DNA of 64,000 nucleotides from Sediminibacterium sp. FEMGT703S (GTDB taxonomy: Bacteria; Bacteroidota; Bacteroidia; Chitinophagales; Chitinophagaceae). The stretch spans positions 248,001 through 312,000 of the forward strand of contig PGCO01000001.1 in the NCBI GenBank assembly GCA_002786355.1. Reading direction: 5' to 3'. Shown here one piece after another: positions 1-8,635 of this stretch; within the stretch, counting starts at the first letter, position 1, and each line of letters opens with the position of its first letter. Below the pieces are notes generated by a model. It had not been told where the DNA came from. It worked only from the letters and a program-made list of their open reading frames with translations, and did not search any database. A program made the translations under genes and the position numbers.

Positions 1-137
1 GATATATTATTTGATATTTCTCTACGTTTGGGCATAAAATTCTGCCATAGTTCGCCTGTCTTATTGTTGGCTAAACTCATGGTAAGTCGTTTGCCAATTA
101 GTTTTTTCTCTGATAAATTTTCAATTCTTGGTGTCAT
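1..137 (-). CDS. GyrI-like / effector-binding domain protein (partial, N-terminus only)
   Basis: Only the first 45 codons are inside the window; the gene runs off the left edge. The ATG is at 137. The protein begins MTPRIENLSEKKLIGKRLTM and continues with a Gly-Glu-Leu-Trp and a Met-Pro-Arg-like stretch. This is the usual opening of Bacteroidota GyrI-like small-molecule-binding proteins, which bind cationic amphiphilic drugs or act as detached AraC effector domains. It starts 9 nt after the stop of the ankyrin gene, so the two are probably co-transcribed. The assignment rests on the N-terminus alone. Confidence 0.6.
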   Translation of the reverse strand, partial: MTPRIENLSEKKLIGKRLTMSLANNKTGELWQNFMPKRREISNNI

Positions 138-146
138 ATTGATATT

Positions 147-806
147 TTATATATGATAATCTGATTTTAGTTTTTTATACTTTTTTCGCTTAAATAAAAT
201 TTCTAATTTTTTATGTTCCTGGCGTATGGTTAAATCAATTGGGGTAATATTTGTATTATTCTTGGCATAGGGATTTGCACCGTGTTTTAACAATAATTTT
301 GCGACTTCATAATTTCCTGTCCATCCTGCCCAATGAAGGGGACACTCTTGAATGCCATCTCTTGCATCAATATTTGCATTATTAGCCAAAAGTAGTCTTA
401 CGATCTTAACATTATTATATTCAACTCCATAATGAAGAGCTGTAATTTTATTGTTGTTAGGAATATTTACATCAGCACCTAATTGTGTGAAATAATAGAC
501 CAAATGATAATAACTTAATTTAGCCGCTCTATTTAAAGGAGTAAATCCATCTTCATCTTGAACGTTAATATTGGCCCCATCATTAATTGCTTTTTTAATT
601 CCCTGAACATCTCCATGCAAAGCAGCAGCGACTAAAGCTTTGTCTGCATCTGTTTTTGGAATGTTTTGAGCGTTGACTTGAAATATTCCAATAAGAAAAG
701 GTATTAAAAGAATTAAGGAGTTGAAGTTGAAACTATAATGAATTTTTTTATCCAAATGTTCATTTTTAAATTGAATGAAAAAGATAAAATTAAAGGATAA
801 GAACAA
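147..806 (-). CDS. Secreted ankyrin-repeat protein
   Basis: The 219-residue protein has a long N-terminal region with a hydrophobic segment at about residues 29-43, ending in Val-Asn-Ala-Gln, a likely signal-peptide cleavage site. It is followed by about four ankyrin repeats (residues 55-200) with the typical GADVN, LLLxNNANIDARD and LLLKHGANPYAKN turns. Ankyrin repeats bind other proteins; no enzymatic domain is seen. The signal peptide suggests periplasmic or exported placement. The start is uncertain because no other ATG precedes the hydrophobic segment. It is the first gene of a short leftward pair with the GyrI-like gene, and a 16-bp motif found again at 12274 lies just upstream of its start. 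Confidence 0.75.
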   Translation of the reverse strand: MFLSFNFIFFIQFKNEHLDKKIHYSFNFNSLILLIPFLIGIFQVNAQNIPKTDADKALVAAALHGDVQGIKKAINDGANINVQDEDGFTPLNRAAKLSYYHLVYYFTQLGADVNIPNNNKITALHYGVEYNNVKIVRLLLANNANIDARDGIQECPLHWAGWTGNYEVAKLLLKHGANPYAKNNTNITPIDLTIRQEHKKLEILFKRKKYKKLKSDYHI

Positions 807-814
807 TTGGTTTA

Positions 815-830
815 ATCAACCTATGTTAAT
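815..830. repeat. 16-bp motif ATCAACCTATGTTAAT, copy 1
   Basis: The 16-mer is a near-palindrome (ATcAAC-CTAT-GTTaAT, five of six arm pairs). It lies 9 to 24 nt upstream of the ankyrin start. An identical copy is at 12274-12289. An 11-nt core (TCAACCTATGT) recurs on the minus strand at the 3' end of the Crp-type regulator gene, at about 7973-7983. It could be an operator; its true role is unknown. Confidence 0.5.
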
Positions 831-929
831 AAAATCTCAGAGTTGAGTATTTAGTGAATAATTTTATTTACTTCGCTAGTAAATTTAAAATAACAATGAT
901 CCTAATTTTTCTTAGCACGTTGATTGTCC

Positions 930-949
930 ATATTTGTCGCACAATTGTC
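930..949. repeat. 20-bp motif with TGTCGCACA core, copy 1
   Basis: The sequence ATATTTGTCGCACAATTGTC lies 54 nt upstream of the GlxA-type regulator start. A copy with 18 of 20 matches is at 12182-12201. Both copies are intergenic and both lie within about 110 nt of the 16-bp ATCAACCTATGTTAAT motif. It may be a binding site for an AraC-type regulator; this is inference only. Confidence 0.45.
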
Positions 950-972
950 GTTAAAAAGTATACAAACAATTT

Positions 973-980
973 TACCTTTG
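973..980 (+). promoter_or_regulatory. Probable -7 box TACCTTTG for the GlxA-type regulator
   Basis: The octamer fits the Bacteroidota -7 consensus TAnnTTTG and lies 22 nt before the TTG start at 1003. No good -33 element is found at the usual spacing, so this is moderate evidence only. Confidence 0.4.
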
Positions 981-1002
981 AATAATTCAAAATTAAAATA
1001 AT

Positions 1003-1932
1003 TTGAAAAAAATTATTTTTGTCATTCCACCTTCTGTTGAACTACTCGACCTTGCTGGTCCTAGTCAAGTCTTTGAAGAAGCAAAGTTTTATGGCATAGA
1101 CTTAATAATAGAATTTTATTCTTTGCATTCAGAAAGCGTAAGTGCAATAGGTTTACCCCTTGGAAAACTATTATCTTATCAAAAAGCAGATTTAAGAACT
1201 GTTGATTATATTTTTATACCAGGATTAGAATATAACAAATTAGAAAAGATAATAGAGTATGAACTTGACTTTTATGATTGGCTCAGAGAATGCGCAAATA
1301 GAAAAATAATTCTTTGTTCGATATGCAATGCAGCTTTTTTTCTTGGGAAAGCAGGTTTACTTAATAATAGAGAATGTACTACACACTGGAGAAGAGTTGA
1401 ACGTCTACAAACTTTTTTTCCCAATGCGAAAGTACAAAATGACTCTTTATACGTTAAAAGTGACAATATTTATACCAGCGCTGGAATCTGTGCGGGTATT
1501 GATCTTTCACTCTCCGTGATAGAAGAAATATCCAATGCATTCATTACAAATAAAATTGCTAGGGGTCTTGTAGTATATCATAGAAGAAGTAATAATCATA
1601 CACAAGCAAATATATATTTAGATTATAGAAACCATATTAATCCAAAAGTCCACCAAATACAAGACTATCTGACAGAAAATATATCAGAAGAAATTTCACT
1701 AGATAAATTAGCATCATTAGTAAATACAAGTAAAAGAAATCTTATGAGATTTTTTAAAGAGGCAACTCAAATAACTATCATAGAATATTTGACTCAACTA
1801 CGTTTAGAAAAAGCTAAAACACTTAAATGTAATCCTGAACTTAGTATAGAAAGTATAGCAGCAGAGTGTGGATATAAATCATCAAGACAACTACAAAGAA
1901 TTTTAAAAAATGATAAAAAAAAGAAGAGTTAA
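1003..1932 (+). CDS. GlxA-type transcriptional regulator (DJ-1/PfpI domain plus AraC HTH)
   Basis: The 309-residue protein has a DJ-1/PfpI-like N-terminal domain (about residues 1-185) with the Ile-Leu-Cys-Ser-Ile-Cys-Asn-Ala elbow and the following AGLLNNRECTTHW stretch usual in this family. A double AraC helix-turn-helix follows at about 212-305 (SLDKLASLVNTSKRNLMRFF and SIESIAAECGYKSSRQLQRI). The N-terminal domain is thought to sense a ligand and the C-terminal one binds DNA. The start is TTG at 1003; the encoded Lys-Lys-Ile-Ile-Phe-Val-Ile-Pro-Pro opening matches family members, so the rare start is credible. The next gene begins inside its last codons, so the pair is translationally coupled and the regulator probably controls it. 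Confidence 0.85.
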   Translation: MKKIIFVIPPSVELLDLAGPSQVFEEAKFYGIDLIIEFYSLHSESVSAIGLPLGKLLSYQKADLRTVDYIFIPGLEYNKLEKIIEYELDFYDWLRECANRKIILCSICNAAFFLGKAGLLNNRECTTHWRRVERLQTFFPNAKVQNDSLYVKSDNIYTSAGICAGIDLSLSVIEEISNAFITNKIARGLVVYHRRSNNHTQANIYLDYRNHINPKVHQIQDYLTENISEEISLDKLASLVNTSKRNLMRFFKEATQITIIEYLTQLRLEKAKTLKCNPELSIESIAAECGYKSSRQLQRILKNDKKKKS

Positions 1933-2569
1933 AAGGTACATAGTTTTTGCTTTCATTATTTTTGGATTTACTGCAGAATGTCAAACATCAAATCAAAACT
2001 CAAAATGGCAAATTAAAGCAAAATATTATGAGAGTTGCAGCTGTAATGCCCCATGCCCTTGTCCATTTGGACTTCCAATGGTTAACTCATATTGCAAATT
2101 GAACGGTTTACTTGAAATTTATAGTGGCAAATACGGTAAAACTAAATTAGATGGAATCAACGTGATAATATCTGGATCTGTTGGGCAATGGGGTGAATAC
2201 TATTTTTCAGAAAAAGTAACTGACGACCAAAAAGAAGCGATAGAACATATTCTTACAAATGTAAATGCAGGAGGATTTGATACAATTTTGATTAGTAAAA
2301 AAGATAAGATTAAAATTGTCAAAAATAATGAAGATATCGCTTTTTCAACTCCACATATAGATGTTAAAATGAAAATGGTAAAAGGAGAAAATGAGCAACC
2401 AGTCATCATTAAAAATTTGAAAGGAAAACTATTTGAAAATTATACTCCCTATTTTTCTATTATTAGCTCTCGCAGTTTACTAGATTCTACAAATAATTTT
2501 TTATTCAAAGAGAAAGCCGGATTCACATCAATATGGAATTTAACTAACAAGGATTTTAAAATAAATTAA
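1910..2569 (+). CDS. DUF1326-like exported protein
   Basis: The 219-residue protein has a hydrophobic N-terminus (YIVFAFIIFGFTAEC) followed by a domain opening with Trp-Gln-Ile-Lys-Ala-Lys-Tyr-Tyr-Glu-Ser-Cys-Ser-Cys-Asn and then CPCPFG. The Cys cluster plus the later GSVGQWGEYYFSEKVTDDQ stretch match the DUF1326 family, whose function is not established. The Cys-rich head could bind metal. The ATG at 1910 overlaps the regulator gene by 23 nt. The context suggests a small inducible system together with the esterases downstream, but no pathway can be named. Confidence 0.65.
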   Translation: MIKKRRVKRYIVFAFIIFGFTAECQTSNQNSKWQIKAKYYESCSCNAPCPCPFGLPMVNSYCKLNGLLEIYSGKYGKTKLDGINVIISGSVGQWGEYYFSEKVTDDQKEAIEHILTNVNAGGFDTILISKKDKIKIVKNNEDIAFSTPHIDVKMKMVKGENEQPVIIKNLKGKLFENYTPYFSIISSRSLLDSTNNFLFKEKAGFTSIWNLTNKDFKIN

Positions 2570-2581
2570 TATAAACAAATC

Positions 2582-3793
2582 ATGAAATTACTTCTCAAGC
2601 ATTTATGTCACAAAATAATTTGTGCGATTGTATTACTTATAATTAGCAATCAAAAGATTTATGCGCAAGACAGTTTGATTATTGTTGGAAAGCGTTACAC
2701 TATTGAGTCAAAGATTTTAAAAGAAAATAGAACTTATTCAGTAATGTTGCCCGCATCTTATAGAAGCAACCCTAACAAAGAATATATCGTTGCATACGTT
2801 CTTGATGGAGAAAGAACTAAATTTATAGAGGTCGCTGGTATTGTACAATCTATGCACTCAAGTTTTGACTTAAAACTACAGATCCCTGAAATGATAATAG
2901 TTTCTATTGAAAATACAGATAGAACAAGAGACCTTACACCTACTAATTCACTCAATTATTTAGATCAAGATAATATAAACGCTTTTAAGAGCAGTGGAAA
3001 AGCAAATGAGTTCATGGGTTTTATAGAAAATGAATTAATGCCAAAGATTAATTCTTCATATAGAACTACTAAGAAAAATTTAATCATTGCACATTCTATG
3101 GCAGGGCTTTTTGCCTTACACTGCTTTCTTGAAAATCCTAAATTGTTTTCTTATTATCTACTCATAGACCCGTCTTGGTTTTGGGATCGCAATTATATTG
3201 GCAAAAGAGGTAAAGAGATATTAGAAAAGAAAAAAGATCTCGAAGCAAGAGTGTTTATTGGTCTAGCAAATAATTTACTTGATGATAAAAGACATTATCA
3301 ATGGGGAGAAGAGTTTTTTCAACTCCTCAAAAAGAATCAATCTCCCAAATTAAAAGCTGAATTCAAATATTTTGGAGATGAAAAACATTTAACTGTTCCA
3401 ATTCCAGCAACTTATTATGGACTAAAATATTTATTTGAACCTTATGAGATTGATCTCAATCAAGTAACTACAAATCCAAATATATTATTAAACTATGCTA
3501 AAAAAACGAGTGATGAACTATTTATAGAAATGAAGCCAGATGAAAGCTTTGTCAGAACCATAGGCTATGTTGCCCTACATGATAGACAAATTCCAGATAC
3601 AGCGATTAAAATATTTGAATTAAATAGCAAGAATTATCCTAACTCAATAAATGTATGGGATAATCTTGCTGATGCGTATATGGTTAAAGGCTATTATGAA
3701 AAAGCAAAATTATGCTACAAAAAAATACTAGAGCTTTCTCCTAACAATAAAAATGCAATTAAAAGATTAGATGAACTAAATAAAAATAAATAA
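2582..3793 (+). CDS. Esterase-D/Fes-type alpha/beta hydrolase with C-terminal TPR (paralogue 1)
   Basis: The 403-residue protein has a signal peptide (to Tyr-Ala-Gln at about residue 29) and an alpha/beta hydrolase domain of the enterochelin-esterase/esterase-D type (PF00756-like, about 35-290). The nucleophile elbow is Ala-His-Ser-Met-Ala-Gly with Ser172, and His269 in Asp-Glu-Lys-His is the likely triad histidine. Residues 335-400 carry tetratricopeptide-like helices ending in the typical KILELSPNNKNAIKRL. Such proteins hydrolyse esters of siderophores or acylated compounds; the substrate here is unknown. It starts 12 nt after the DUF1326 gene and is followed by a second gene of the same architecture. 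Confidence 0.8.
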   Translation: MKLLLKHLCHKIICAIVLLIISNQKIYAQDSLIIVGKRYTIESKILKENRTYSVMLPASYRSNPNKEYIVAYVLDGERTKFIEVAGIVQSMHSSFDLKLQIPEMIIVSIENTDRTRDLTPTNSLNYLDQDNINAFKSSGKANEFMGFIENELMPKINSSYRTTKKNLIIAHSMAGLFALHCFLENPKLFSYYLLIDPSWFWDRNYIGKRGKEILEKKKDLEARVFIGLANNLLDDKRHYQWGEEFFQLLKKNQSPKLKAEFKYFGDEKHLTVPIPATYYGLKYLFEPYEIDLNQVTTNPNILLNYAKKTSDELFIEMKPDESFVRTIGYVALHDRQIPDTAIKIFELNSKNYPNSINVWDNLADAYMVKGYYEKAKLCYKKILELSPNNKNAIKRLDELNKNK

Positions 3794-3900
3794 ATCCAAA
3801 AGATTTAATTATTCAAGAAAACATATCTTCATCATCAGTACAAATCAATTCAGCAATAGCCTGATTCTTACTGTCAAATATGTTTACTAATAAGATAAAA

Positions 3901-5115
3901 ATGAATTATATTCCACATAAAACTGTTATATATACTTTTTTTGCTTTTTTTTTATTCCCAAATTTATGTCTTGCACAAATAGACAATACGGATATCGTTA
4001 TTGGGAAAAAAAAGTACTTATACTCAAAAGTTCTTAGTGAAAAAAGAGAGTTATACATTTATATTCCAAATTCTTATAACAATAATGACTATAAACATTA
4101 TCCAGTCCTTTATTTATTAGATGGAGGAACTTTATTTCAATCATTTAGCGGTATTGTAGACAGGCTAAGTAGTGATGCTAGTCCTCAAATTCCTGAGATG
4201 ATAGTAGTAGGTATTCAAACTTCTCAGCATAGACTTAGGGATGCATCACCTACAAAATCATTGATTGGATACAGAGGTGTTGAAGAAGAAGCTTTCAAAG
4301 AGTCGGGGGGTGCTGATAAATTTTTAAAATTTATTGAAAAGGAACTAATTCCACATATTGATAGTTCTTATAGGACAAATTCGTACAGAACCTTTGTTGG
4401 GTATTCTTTTACTGGCTTGCCAGTCCTACATTCTCTTTTTACTCAAAAGAATTTATTTAATTCTTATTTGGTGATTGATTTTAGTGCGTGGTGGGATAAC
4501 CAAGTTACCTTAAAGAACTTTCATTCTTTTTTAACCAGCTATCAAAATAAAAAACTGGTAGATGTATTTATAAGCACTGAAGAAAGAGTAATTAATAAGG
4601 TATATCCTGCTAAAGTGAATGCGACTTGGACATTTATGAAAGCATTTCAAAAAAAACGGCCTAATAACATTCAATATGGAATGAAAAAGTACAAATACAA
4701 AGAAGAAAATCATCATTCAATGCCATTGATTTCCTTTATAGATGGAATTAAGTATATTTTTAGAGGGCATATGATTCATTATGATGAGATGTATAATACT
4801 CCAACATTAATCCAATCTAAGTTTAATGCACTATCTAAAAGGTTGGGGTGTAAAATAGCTTTAAGAGAAGATTTGGTTAATTATCTAGGATATCAATTTT
4901 TATATACTCATAAAGATATGGATAAAGCAATGTTCTATTTTAAAATGAATATAGAAAACTATCCGTTGAGTAGTAATGCATTTGATAGTTTGGCTGAGTC
5001 ATATATGGTAGCTGGGGATAAGACAAATGCCATTAAGAATTATCAAATGGCATTGCAATTGAATCCAGATAATAACAATAGTAAAAAAATGCTCGATACT
5101 TTAATGTTAAAATGA
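3901..5115 (+). CDS. Esterase-D/Fes-type alpha/beta hydrolase with C-terminal TPR (paralogue 2)
   Basis: This protein has the same layout as the preceding gene: signal peptide ending at Cys-Leu-Ala-Gln, an esterase domain, and two TPR-like helices at the C-terminus (MALQLNPDNNNSKKML). The nucleophile is in Gly-Tyr-Ser-Phe-Thr-Gly, and the likely histidine is in Glu-Glu-Asn-His-His-Ser. The start is placed at the ATG at 3901, because it gives a normal signal peptide; an in-frame ATG at 3880 adds seven residues. The tandem arrangement and shared domain order point to an old duplication, since the two proteins have drifted widely. The substrate is unknown. Confidence 0.78.
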   Translation: MNYIPHKTVIYTFFAFFLFPNLCLAQIDNTDIVIGKKKYLYSKVLSEKRELYIYIPNSYNNNDYKHYPVLYLLDGGTLFQSFSGIVDRLSSDASPQIPEMIVVGIQTSQHRLRDASPTKSLIGYRGVEEEAFKESGGADKFLKFIEKELIPHIDSSYRTNSYRTFVGYSFTGLPVLHSLFTQKNLFNSYLVIDFSAWWDNQVTLKNFHSFLTSYQNKKLVDVFISTEERVINKVYPAKVNATWTFMKAFQKKRPNNIQYGMKKYKYKEENHHSMPLISFIDGIKYIFRGHMIHYDEMYNTPTLIQSKFNALSKRLGCKIALREDLVNYLGYQFLYTHKDMDKAMFYFKMNIENYPLSSNAFDSLAESYMVAGDKTNAIKNYQMALQLNPDNNNSKKMLDTLMLK

Positions 5116-5192
5116 TGAATTATAAAAACCAATATAATTACATTTTTTCTAAGAAGTATAATTCATGTTATTGAAGCCGTACAAGAGATGCC

Positions 5193-5211
5193 ATCCGTTT
5201 TCTTAACGGAT
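5193..5211. repeat. 7-bp inverted repeat (ATCCGTT / AACGGAT)
   Basis: A perfect stem of 7 bp with a 5-nt loop lies between the second esterase and the beta-lactamase-fold gene. No T-run follows, so it is a weak terminator at best; it could also be an operator. Nothing else was seen in the 175-nt gap. Confidence 0.35.
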
Positions 5212-5290
5212 AATTAATTGAGCATAAGTAAAGGATCTAATTACGTTGACATAATTCTAATTCTATCCAACAGCGAAATTGACAAATACA

Positions 5291-6436
5291 ATGATTCAAA
5301 GATATATGCTTAATTTTTTGCTTTATATATGTGGTGTTACAGGTATGACGCAGGTTGAAGAAAAAAGTATTCAAAGAAATAATTTACTGCAAACTACTAT
5401 GGATTCGATTATCCATAAGTATGCTGCCGAATATTTAACCAACCCTTCAAGGGTTGGTTTATCACTTGGAATTTATCATAATAAAAGCACATCAACTTTC
5501 CATTATGGTTCTACCGAAAAAGAACAAACCGTAATACCATCAAATAAAACTGTTTATGAAATAGGCTCTATATCAAAAACATTTACTGGCACTTTACTTG
5601 CACAAGCGGTAAAAGATAAGAAAGTAAAAATTGACGATGATATTCGACTTTATCTTGATGGAAGTTATCCAAATTTAGAATATCAAGGACATCCAATCAG
5701 ATTATCGCACTTGGTAAGCCATATTTCAGGGCTACCTAACTTTCTTCCAGATGATCCGGATCTTTTCCAAAAAACTAGTCCCGATAGTTTACCTTTTGTA
5801 CTTTCAAGAACCCTTAATAATTATTCAAAAAAAAGTTTTTTAGACGACTTACACAAAGTTAAAATTGATACCATACCTGGTTATAAGTTTCGTTATTCTA
5901 ATTCAAGTCCTTTGATACTAAAATATATTTTAGAAAAAATCTATCAAAATAACTTTGATGAAATTTTACAAAAGTTCATCTATAAGGATTTGAAAATGAA
6001 AAATACTACATCTGTATTCAATAAAATAAATTTAAAACATTTAGCAAAAGGATATAACAGCAAAGGAAATCTAATGCCGTATATACCTGAAAATCTTGAT
6101 GCAGCAGGTGGCCTATTTTCTACCATTCCTGATATGTTAAAATATTTAAAATACCATTTGAACGAAAATAATGAAGTAATAGCTCTATCCCATAAAGCAA
6201 CTATGGGAGACATCAAGAATTATGCAATCGGATTAAATTGGCAAGAAGTAATTACAACTAAAGGAAACAAGAAAATTTGGCAAAGTGGTGGGACATTTGG
6301 ATTTTCAAGTTACTGTGTTCTATATCCTGATTTAGATTTTGCAATTATACTTTTAACTAATGAAGCAGATAATACAGCACAAACAGAGCTTGGACAAATT
6401 GCGGATAAATTATTTGATTACATAAATAAACATTAA
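5291..6436 (+). CDS. Serine beta-lactamase-fold hydrolase (class C / PBP4*-like, PF00144)
   Basis: The protein (381 residues from the ATG at 5291) has a short hydrophobic N-terminus and a beta-lactamase/transpeptidase-like domain. Numbered from a possible TTG start at 5279, the motifs are Ser97-Ile-Ser-Lys100 (SxxK), Tyr206-Ser-Asn208 (YxN) and Gln-Ser-Gly-Gly at about 335-338 in place of the usual KTG or HxG. Members act as D-Ala-D-Ala peptidases, esterases or amidases; true antibiotic resistance cannot be inferred. Its stop overlaps the stop of the convergent DUF1772 gene. The gene is AT-rich like its neighbours. Confidence 0.82.
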   Translation: MIQRYMLNFLLYICGVTGMTQVEEKSIQRNNLLQTTMDSIIHKYAAEYLTNPSRVGLSLGIYHNKSTSTFHYGSTEKEQTVIPSNKTVYEIGSISKTFTGTLLAQAVKDKKVKIDDDIRLYLDGSYPNLEYQGHPIRLSHLVSHISGLPNFLPDDPDLFQKTSPDSLPFVLSRTLNNYSKKSFLDDLHKVKIDTIPGYKFRYSNSSPLILKYILEKIYQNNFDEILQKFIYKDLKMKNTTSVFNKINLKHLAKGYNSKGNLMPYIPENLDAAGGLFSTIPDMLKYLKYHLNENNEVIALSHKATMGDIKNYAIGLNWQEVITTKGNKKIWQSGGTFGFSSYCVLYPDLDFAIILLTNEADNTAQTELGQIADKLFDYINKH

Positions 6437-6897
6437 AAGCTTTTAGACTTTAATAATAAAGTTAACCCACTACCAAATGCAAATATTTCAAAAACAACTC
6501 TTCCCCAATGCCAGTTTTCCCATTTTATTAACTCTTGTATTAATGCATCGTTAGAAATAGTCCTTTGGGCAAAACTTAAATTTGCTTCTTTAAAATACAA
6601 GAAAAAAGTAGAAAAGAATAATACAGAAAAGGAAAACATGAACCATATAAGCAGATCAGTTTTTGATTTGTTGAACAAACTGCAAACCAATGTAGCAGTA
6701 GGCAACAAGATGGCCACAATAGTTATTGGTGCATAAAATTGATGTATTGATTCACCGTAGGCTTTGTACAAAGCAAAAAAATTATCTGGTGATAAATTTT
6801 TCCAGTAAGGAACAATCAATATTGCTTCAACAAGTTGGGTTCCAAGATAAATACCTAAAGTACAAGTTGATAAAATTAATAGCGTTTTTAGTATCAT
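6433..6897 (-). CDS. DUF1772 / anthrone-oxygenase-like membrane protein
   Basis: The protein of about 154 residues has four hydrophobic segments and the closing Trp-Glu-Asn-Trp-His-Trp-Gly-Arg-Val-Val-Phe-Glu stretch typical of DUF1772 (PF08592-like) proteins, a family of small integral membrane proteins of uncertain activity. The ATG at 6897 sits 1 nt after the stop of the START-domain gene; an upstream start at 6924 would overlap that gene. The close spacing indicates co-translation with the START-domain protein. Confidence 0.65.
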   Translation of the reverse strand: MILKTLLILSTCTLGIYLGTQLVEAILIVPYWKNLSPDNFFALYKAYGESIHQFYAPITIVAILLPTATLVCSLFNKSKTDLLIWFMFSFSVLFFSTFFLYFKEANLSFAQRTISNDALIQELIKWENWHWGRVVFEIFAFGSGLTLLLKSKSF

Positions 6898-6898
6898 T

Positions 6899-7477
6899 TT
6901 AAAACAATTTTTTAAGGGATACAAAAGTTCGAAATGGCATCTTATATATCATTGAATTTATTAAAGTAGTTGGAATTTTTTGGGAAGGTTCAGAATGAAA
7001 ATAATAGGTAATTTTTGTGCCCCCATTTTCGGACTCAAGCAAAATATACCCACTCGCCTTTTTTAGTGAATATTTACAGTTTACGTTTTCACGACTTCCT
7101 GTAATAACGATTTTTAAACTCTCATTCTCAGTTCTTTCAAAATCCATTGAATATTTCATACACTCATTTGCAAATGGCCATGGGTAATCAGTTTCCATTT
7201 CAAACAATTGATGATTATCTGATTGTTTAATTAATTTAACCGATTCAGTAAATGCGAACCATCTATTATATTTATTTACATCTTTTAGAATTTTCAGTAT
7301 TTGTTGCTCCGTAGATTTAACAGACATAACTGCTTTAAAAGCAAAAAATTCGCTATTGATAATTTCACCAACATATACTTTTATACCTTGATCATTTTTA
7401 GCGAGTTTCCAATTATCCTGACAAAAAGATTTTCCTAAGCATGTCAACAGCATTATTAATATTAAAGTGTATTTCAT
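6899..7477 (-). CDS. START/SRPBCC-domain exported protein
   Basis: The 192-residue protein has a signal peptide ending around Ser-Phe-Cys-Gln (residue 20). A START-like lipid-binding domain follows, opening with Trp-Lys-Leu-Ala-Lys-Asn-Asp-Gln-Gly-Ile-Lys-Val-Tyr, with a central DVNKYNRWF and ETDYPWPFANE and a C-terminal helix. The domain family forms a hydrophobic pocket for lipids or aromatic ligands. In the leftward group it follows a small membrane protein by 12 nt and is directly followed by a DUF1772 membrane protein, suggesting a shared role at the envelope. No ligand can be named. Confidence 0.75.
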   Translation of the reverse strand: MKYTLILIMLLTCLGKSFCQDNWKLAKNDQGIKVYVGEIINSEFFAFKAVMSVKSTEQQILKILKDVNKYNRWFAFTESVKLIKQSDNHQLFEMETDYPWPFANECMKYSMDFERTENESLKIVITGSRENVNCKYSLKKASGYILLESENGGTKITYYFHSEPSQKIPTTLINSMIYKMPFRTFVSLKKLF

Positions 7478-7489
7478 AGGATTTTGGTA

Positions 7490-7906
7490 CTAAATGATTG
7501 GTTTCTTCTGATTATATAATTTGACAAAATAGTACACAAAGAATATGCAAAAAATTAGGTCTCCAATTACAATAATGAGAATTATGGAATTTGCCATCCC
7601 CTTTAGATAAAGATTAAATTCAGCAATTGCAAAAAATAATTTCCCAACACCCCCTATAAAAGCCAAGCCGGTATGTTTAACTGGATTGTATGCAACTATC
7701 AAATAGCCGATAAAAAAGAGTAAAGTTGTTCCCCAAGCACCTTTATAGATTTCATAGAAAACCGGGTCGCTAAGCTCCCGATTAAATACTTCTTGAAAAG
7801 TATAATTAGTATTAAAATAACCGAAGCCTGCGCCTAACAGATTCCAAGTAGCAGCAATTAAAAATAAAGTCGTAAAGAAAGGATAATTTTTGTTTCGCAT
7901 ATACAT
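7490..7906 (-). CDS. Four-helix membrane protein of unknown function
   Basis: The 138-residue protein has four predicted membrane segments: FFTTLFLIAATWNLLGAGFG, TTLLFFIGYLIVAY, TGLAFIGGVGKLFFAIAEF and ILIIVIGDLIFCIFFVYYFV. No family is recognised. The ATG at 7906 is preferred; an upstream in-frame TTG at 7909 adds one residue. It lies between the Crp-type regulator (58 nt upstream) and the START-domain gene (12 nt downstream), probably in one transcript. Confidence 0.6.
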   Translation of the reverse strand: MYMRNKNYPFFTTLFLIAATWNLLGAGFGYFNTNYTFQEVFNRELSDPVFYEIYKGAWGTTLLFFIGYLIVAYNPVKHTGLAFIGGVGKLFFAIAEFNLYLKGMANSIILIIVIGDLIFCIFFVYYFVKLYNQKKPII

Positions 7907-7967
7907 CAAAAAAATTTGTGCAATAATGTATTTCTGCGAAATTCGAGACTACGTATCTAAAATTCGT

Positions 7968-8561
7968 TTACATAGGTTGAAACATTTTTTTTTGGGAAAG
8001 TTTTTTTCGAATTCTACTTAATTGGGTTGGCGTAATTCCTAAATACGAGGCAATATGATATTGGGGTATTTGCTGTTCAATATTTGGAAATTTTTGCTTA
8101 AAAATCTGATACCGTTTTTCAGCATCTAATGTAGCAATCTCTATTTCTCTTTGCTCTTTATCTACGAATAAATTTTCTGCTAAAATTCTCGCCATTCTCT
8201 CAATATCTGGAAAGGTTGAATAGCATGCTTGAATTTCAGAATATTGTGCTACATGAATAGTACAATGTGTGAGTGCTTGTTGATTAATTTGGGCCTGACT
8301 GTTGGTTATTAATGAGGCATAGCCACCAATTAAACATGGATTCACAAGTAATTGCTTATTATATTCTGCCCCTTTTTCATTTCGATAAAATACCCTTATG
8401 ATTCCAGTTTCCAAAAAAGCAAGTTCTTTTGCTATTTGTCCCTCTCTAACAAAGTAATCACCTTTTTCCAGAACTCTTGACTCAAACAAAGTTGAGAGCT
8501 TATCCCAACTTTTCGTCGAAATAGAAGAAATACCCAATATGAAATTCTTGAAGTCTATCAT
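7968..8561 (-). CDS. Crp/Fnr-family transcriptional regulator
   Basis: The 197-residue protein has a cyclic-nucleotide-binding-type beta-roll (residues 25-120: KGDYFVREGQIAKELAFLETGIIRVFY) and a C-terminal helix-turn-helix (IASYLGITPTQLSRIRKKL, about 168-186). This is the length and ending usual for Bacteroidota Crp relatives, which often control an adjacent small operon; the residues for cAMP contact are not obvious, so the ligand is unknown. It probably regulates the membrane protein-START-DUF1772 genes downstream or the hydrolase and DoxX genes upstream. Its last codons contain a TCAACCTATGT core shared with two intergenic motifs. Confidence 0.85.
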   Translation of the reverse strand: MIDFKNFILGISSISTKSWDKLSTLFESRVLEKGDYFVREGQIAKELAFLETGIIRVFYRNEKGAEYNKQLLVNPCLIGGYASLITNSQAQINQQALTHCTIHVAQYSEIQACYSTFPDIERMARILAENLFVDKEQREIEIATLDAEKRYQIFKQKFPNIEQQIPQYHIASYLGITPTQLSRIRKKLSQKKMFQPM

Positions 8562-8635
8562 TTGTTACTCTCTAAAATCAGTTTATATAGCACTGCCGCA
8601 TAGATTCCCTTTTCACAAGTTAAAATAGGTTTAAA

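Noticed and set aside
3794..3900. Regulatory element between the two esterase genes
   Set aside because: No stem, operator-like palindrome or -7 box of good quality was found there.
5291..6436. Antibiotic-resistance beta-lactamase
   Set aside because: The fold and SxxK/YxN motifs are present but the third motif is Gln-Ser-Gly-Gly and the family is mostly peptidases and esterases; resistance cannot be claimed.
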